From the NCBI GenBank assembly GCA_020636375.1, contig JACJXZ010000014.1:62001-126000 (forward strand): a stretch of 64,000 nucleotides of DNA, in the 5' to 3' direction. Positions 60,853-64,000 of this stretch are shown here, piece by piece. The notes beneath the pieces were generated by a model. The model made no database searches. It was given only the letters and a program-made list of their open reading frames with translations, and was not told where the DNA came from. The position numbers and the translations under genes are program-made. Positions within the stretch are counted from its first letter, which is position 1; each line of letters opens with the position of its first letter. The DNA comes from Lewinellaceae bacterium (GTDB lineage Bacteria; Bacteroidota; Bacteroidia; Chitinophagales; Saprospiraceae).

Positions 60853-61599
60853 ATGAAATTACTTGAAGGAAAAGTAGCCCTGGTCACCGGCGGGTCCCGG
60901 GGCATCGGGGCGGCGATCACTCAGCGGTTTGCCGAACAGGGCGCCGACGTGGCCTTTACCTACCGGTCTTCGGCCGAGCAGGCCAATGCCGTGGCCGCCC
61001 GGCTCAGCGGCCTGGGCGTCCGGGCTAAAGCCTATCAATCGGACGCCAGCTCCTACCAGGCCGCCGAAGAGCTGGCCAACGCCGTGCTGGAAGAATTCGG
61101 AAAGGTGGATATCCTGGTGAATAACGCGGGCATCACCCGGGACAACCTCATGCTGCGCATGACCGAAGAGATGTGGGACGAGGTCATGCAAAACAACCTC
61201 AAGTCGATCTTCAACCTGACCAAGCACCTCATCCGGCCCATGATGAAAAACCGGGGCGGCAGCATCATCAATATGAGTTCGATCGTCGGGATAACGGGCA
61301 ATGCCGGGCAGGCCAATTACGCCGCTTCCAAAGCGGGCATCATCGGCTTCACCAAGTCGGTCGCCAAGGAGATGGGCTCGCGCGGCATCCGGTGCAATGC
61401 CATCGCCCCCGGCTTTATCGAGACCGATATGACCGACGCCCTGGACGAGAAAGTAAAGGAGGGATACCTGTCCAATATCCCTATGAAACGGCTGGGCAAG
61501 GCGGAAGAGGTCGCCGACGCCTGCGTCTTTCTGGGGTCGGATCTGTCTACCTACGTTTCCGGCCAGGTGCTGAGCGTCTGCGGAGCGTTGAACACGTGA
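60853..61599 (+). CDS. fabG: 3-oxoacyl-[acyl-carrier-protein] reductase
   Basis: 248 residues from the ATG at 60853 (MKLLEGKVALVTGG); 27 upstream in-frame codons lack similarity. It is a short-chain dehydrogenase/reductase with the NADPH-binding TGGSRGIG (12-19), NNAG (90-93), Asn115, Ser143 in INMSSIVG, and Tyr156/Lys160 in NYAASKAG. The C-terminal RCNAIAPGFIETDMTDAL and GQVLSVCGAL follow the FabG pattern (usually VDGGM, here VCGAL). It reduces 3-oxoacyl-ACP in fatty acid elongation. It stands alone and not in a fab cluster, so a specialised SDR role is possible. Confidence 0.92.
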   Translation: MKLLEGKVALVTGGSRGIGAAITQRFAEQGADVAFTYRSSAEQANAVAARLSGLGVRAKAYQSDASSYQAAEELANAVLEEFGKVDILVNNAGITRDNLMLRMTEEMWDEVMQNNLKSIFNLTKHLIRPMMKNRGGSIINMSSIVGITGNAGQANYAASKAGIIGFTKSVAKEMGSRGIRCNAIAPGFIETDMTDALDEKVKEGYLSNIPMKRLGKAEEVADACVFLGSDLSTYVSGQVLSVCGALNT

Positions 61600-61614
61600 T
61601 TTGTTGGTGGTTGC

Positions 61615-61712
61615 TGGTTGTCTGTTGATAGTTGTTTGTTTGGCAACCCGTTTGTTTCCTGGCCGGGCTGGTTAGCCGAACCAATCAACCAACAACAAAC
61701 AACAGACAACCC
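61615..61712. repeat. Inverted repeat GGTTGTCTGTTG / CAACAGACAACC downstream of fabG
   Basis: Arms built of GTTG/CAAC words (GGTTGTCTGTTGATAGTTGT facing AACAAACAACAGACAACCCC) around a GGCTGGTTAGCC centre. It lies between convergent fabG and the 61754..62098 gene, so it may serve as a transcript-end structure. Confidence 0.5.
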
Positions 61713-61753
61713 CTGCTTTTCTCACGCCCAATTACTCCCGACAATGTTGATGG

Positions 61754-62098
61754 TTACCGCTCCAGAAAGCCGGCCGCCAGCGCCCTGGCGCAGGCCGCTA
61801 TCCTGGAAAGCCGTTTTTCATTCAGGGAAAAACGAACCTGCCAGTTCTCTTCTTCCGCAAATACTGCGTCTGTCTCGCAGAGTTTTTCCAACTGCAGTTC
61901 TAATTCCGGGCTGTTCAGCCCTGTGTACATCGCCAATTCGAAGGCGGTCAGGCTGTGGTGTTCTTTCAAGGCTTCGAGGATCGGTTTTGAGCTGTCGCTG
62001 TTTAAGGTTTCCAGAATAAAAGTTGCCTTTTCGAGTTGGTCTGTGTTTACTGGCTCAGTAACAATCCATGCGTGCATAGTGGATAAGGGTTTAGTCAT
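61754..62098 (-). CDS. Winged-helix (ArsR-like) protein
   Basis: 114 residues. The central part reads as a winged helix: KPILEALKEHHSLTAFELA (helix 1-2), MYTGLNSPELELQLEKLCET (recognition helix) and a short wing EEENWQVRFSLNEKRLSRI. The fold resembles ArsR/MarR-type regulators, but no metal-binding cysteines are present; the single cysteines are not paired. Bacteroidota have many such small, often annotated hypothetical, regulators. It is not linked to an obvious target. The start ATG at 62098 is followed by another ATG eight codons on (STMHAWIV), which is an alternative start. Confidence 0.65.
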   Translation of the reverse strand: MTKPLSTMHAWIVTEPVNTDQLEKATFILETLNSDSSKPILEALKEHHSLTAFELAMYTGLNSPELELQLEKLCETDAVFAEEENWQVRFSLNEKRLSRIAACARALAAGFLER

Positions 62099-62282
62099 TC
62101 TGTTAATTGTATTTCATGTTTAGCCCTATATCAGTAGGGGAAGGCGGGGGGCGATAGTACGGTAATATAATTTGTGCTCATCTGGAAGAGGGGAAAAAAA
62201 CTGGAAAGTGCTGGAAGGTATGAAAAGTTGCCTATGCTCTTTGCCTCTCCGTCTTACGAACCTGTTAGAAAAAGGTTTCAGG

Positions 62283-62339
62283 AAAAACCGGCAAAAAGCA
62301 GGTATTGATTATTTTTTTTCAGTCAGTTGCCGGTTTTTT
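62283..62339 (+). terminator. Intrinsic-terminator-like hairpin upstream of the papain-like gene
   Basis: AAAAACCGGCAA (62283-62294) pairs with TTGCCGGTTTTTT (62327-62339) across a 32-base AT-rich loop. It could stop read-through from upstream, or work on the opposite strand because it has A- and T-runs on both sides. The loop is long for an intrinsic terminator. Confidence 0.5.
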
Positions 62340-62415
62340 GCTTCCTGCCCGTTTCACTTGGTAATCCTGTCCAAAATCCGGATTTTTAGCCTGTAAAATC
62401 AAAACGGACTATCCT

Positions 62416-63978
62416 ATGCCAATCAGAATGGAAAAAGACGACCCGCAACCCCGTTCAGGGGGAGGCGGGGGCGGGCGCTCCGGCGGGGGCGGCGCCAATG
62501 CATTGATCCGGTTCCTGCCGCTCGTCCTGATGTTTCTCTTCAAACGGCCCAAGCTGTTGATCCCCATCCTGCTGGTGGGCGCCGTATGGTATTTCTTCCT
62601 CGGCGGCAGCGAGATGCTGAGCGGGGGCGGGGGCGCTTATGAGGAGGGCGATGCCACCGAATTTTCCCTCGGCGCCACCCTCGACCAGGAGGTGTACGAC
62701 CGCGCTAAGGTCTTCGAGCCCATCTCCTACGGCTACGGCGGCCAGGGCGGGCTGCCGGCCCGCGCTTCGCTGGAGCAATACGCCCCCCAGCGGCGGCACC
62801 AGGGGCGGCAGGGCTCCTGCGTGGGCTGGGCCAGCGCTTATGCCGCCCGCACCATCCTGGAAGCGGAAACCACCGGCCAGAACCCCAATAACGTGGCCTT
62901 CAGTCCGGCCTACCTCTACAACCAGATCGCCCTGACCGGCTGCCAGGGCGCCTACATGCTCGACGCCATGAAAACCATGCAGCAATACGGCGGCCTGCCT
63001 TTCAGCCAGTTCCGCTACGACGAACGCAGCTGCAACAACGAGCCTTCCACTAACCAGAAGCAGGCGGGCGCCCGCTTCCGCATCCAGGGCTTCGACCGCC
63101 TCACCGTCGGCGCCAGCCAGTACAAGCCCGACCTCCTGGGCATCAAGCAGCACCTGGCCCAGGGCTACCCCGTCGTGATCGGCATGATGGTGGGCGGATC
63201 CTTCATGCAACCCATGATGGGGCAATCCACCTGGCAACCGTCCCAGCGCGACTACGCCATGCCCGGCTTCAGCGGCCACGCCATGTGCGTCATCGGCTAT
63301 GACGACAACCACCAGGGCGGCGCTTTCCAGATCATGAACAGCTGGGGCGAAGAATGGGGCCAGCGCGGCATCGGATGGGTCAGATACCGCGACTTCGAAC
63401 ACTTCACCAAAGAAGCCTACGGGGTTTATCCTGTCGCTGCACAGCAGGACAAAAGCCGCATGGCCGTCGAATTCGGCCTGGCGGACGTCAATTCCAAAAA
63501 TACCATCGGCCTGTTCAGAAAGGACGACGGCATGTCCTTCCGCACCATCAAACCCATTAAAAAAGGAGACAAGTTCAAGGTGCTGGTGGCCAATTCCATC
63601 GAATGCTACGTCTACGTCTTCGGCCAGGAAACGGACGGCTCCAGTTACGTCCTCTTCCCCTATACCGAAAAGCACTCCGCCTACTGCGGCATCACCGGCA
63701 CGCGCGTCTTCCCCCGCGACTACTCCATGACGGCCGACGAGATCGGCAACCGGGACCTCATCGCCATCGTCGTCAGCAAGGAAGAGATCGACTTCCAGCA
63801 GTTCAACAACCGCATCAACGCCAGCCGGGCAGCGGACTACGCCGGCAAGCTGCGCGACGCCCTCGGCAATTCACGGGCGACGGATATCCAGTTCAAGGCG
63901 GGGAAAACGGTGGCGTTCGAAGCCAACACGGAGAGCAAAAGCGCGGTGGGAATGGTTATTGAGATTGATAAGGAGTGA
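62416..63978 (+). CDS. Membrane-anchored papain-like protease with DUF4384-like domain
   Basis: 520 residues. A Gly/Ser-rich N-terminus (SGGGGGGRSGGGG) precedes a membrane region (about 31-63, FLPLVLMFLFKRP, LLIPILLVGAVWYFFL), so the catalytic part should face the periplasm. The C1 papain core has Gln132 and Cys135 (RQGSCVGWASAYAART), His288 (FSGHAMCVIGYDD) and Asn308 (FQIMNSWGEEWGQRGIGWVR). The C-terminal part (about 345-520) matches the DUF4384 pattern (KGDKFKVLVANSIECYVYVF ... YVLFPYTEKHSAYCGITGTR), often a partner of cysteine proteases in bacteria. It is monocistronic as far as visible. The substrate is unknown. Confidence 0.88.
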   Translation: MPIRMEKDDPQPRSGGGGGGRSGGGGANALIRFLPLVLMFLFKRPKLLIPILLVGAVWYFFLGGSEMLSGGGGAYEEGDATEFSLGATLDQEVYDRAKVFEPISYGYGGQGGLPARASLEQYAPQRRHQGRQGSCVGWASAYAARTILEAETTGQNPNNVAFSPAYLYNQIALTGCQGAYMLDAMKTMQQYGGLPFSQFRYDERSCNNEPSTNQKQAGARFRIQGFDRLTVGASQYKPDLLGIKQHLAQGYPVVIGMMVGGSFMQPMMGQSTWQPSQRDYAMPGFSGHAMCVIGYDDNHQGGAFQIMNSWGEEWGQRGIGWVRYRDFEHFTKEAYGVYPVAAQQDKSRMAVEFGLADVNSKNTIGLFRKDDGMSFRTIKPIKKGDKFKVLVANSIECYVYVFGQETDGSSYVLFPYTEKHSAYCGITGTRVFPRDYSMTADEIGNRDLIAIVVSKEEIDFQQFNNRINASRAADYAGKLRDALGNSRATDIQFKAGKTVAFEANTESKSAVGMVIEIDKE

Positions 63979-64000
63979 GGGAGTGAATGAGTGAGGGAGT

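Noticed and set aside
1..64000. tRNA, rRNA, tmRNA, RNase P RNA, riboswitches
   Set aside because: Reading intergenic regions on both strands, I found no cloverleaf with TTCRANNC-like arm or other recognisable RNA core apart from the group II intron.

Overview
The window looks like a chromosomal segment of a member of the Bacteroidota, most likely a Saprospiria-type gliding or particle-associated bacterium. This is inferred from the gene content: many large exported proteins end in type IX secretion (T9SS) type A sorting domains or a gliding-motility-associated C-terminal (CHU_C, type B) domain, and SprB, PKD/Ig-like, WG, lamin-tail and choice-of-anchor modules are common. Most genes are GC-rich, but 21.1-25.7 kb is conspicuously AT-rich.

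Layout. 1-12.7 kb: three exported proteins on the minus strand, a partial SprB-repeat protein, a small T9SS protein and a 2378-residue PKD/CHU_C protein with about 762-bp internal repeats. 12.7-13.2 kb: a MITE-like element and an orphan ComM C-terminus. 13.2-15.5 kb: a WG-repeat protein. 15.8-19.9 kb: a purine-catabolism group (XdhC, a CitE/HpcH-like protein, and a fused OHCU decarboxylase/5-hydroxyisourate hydrolase). 20.1-21.2 kb: a transposase remnant. 21.1-25.7 kb: an AT-rich array of four gene cassettes. Each cassette is bounded by its own GTT...AAC inverted repeat, and the cassettes are separated by attC-like hairpins. A roughly 515-bp group II intron without a reverse transcriptase sits beside one hairpin. 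No integrase is visible, so this is best read as an integron cassette array without an integrase (CALIN-like). 26-29.6 kb: a lamin-tail T9SS protein. 30.3-33.5 kb: HupE/UreJ, a DUF6702-like protein, YidD and HemB. 34.2-38.7 kb: an ECF sigma factor, UvrA, a Uma2 fragment and a zinc-ribbon membrane protein.

38.8-49.3 kb is a coherent minus-strand block. An ECF-like sigma factor, an anti-sigma-like membrane protein, an exported papain-like protease and an exported TPR-CHAT protein lie in a row. They are followed by a small exported protein, a PKD/T9SS protein and an outer-membrane barrel protein. A GTTTACCTTTT element lies upstream of at least four genes here, two of which share a nearly identical leader with a hairpin. 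50-51.2 kb: a di-haem peroxidase lipoprotein. 51.5-59.2 kb: an exported M43-like metalloprotease/beta-helix protein and a beta-propeller T9SS protein in a tandem duplication, one copy of which is riddled with frameshifts. 59.3-64 kb: a VWA lipoprotein, FabG, a winged-helix protein and a membrane-anchored papain-like protease.

Intergenic DNA is full of 100-260-bp palindromes and MITE-like repeats, several of which recur within the window. No tRNA, rRNA or CRISPR array was recognised. Family names come from reading motifs by eye, not from database searches.
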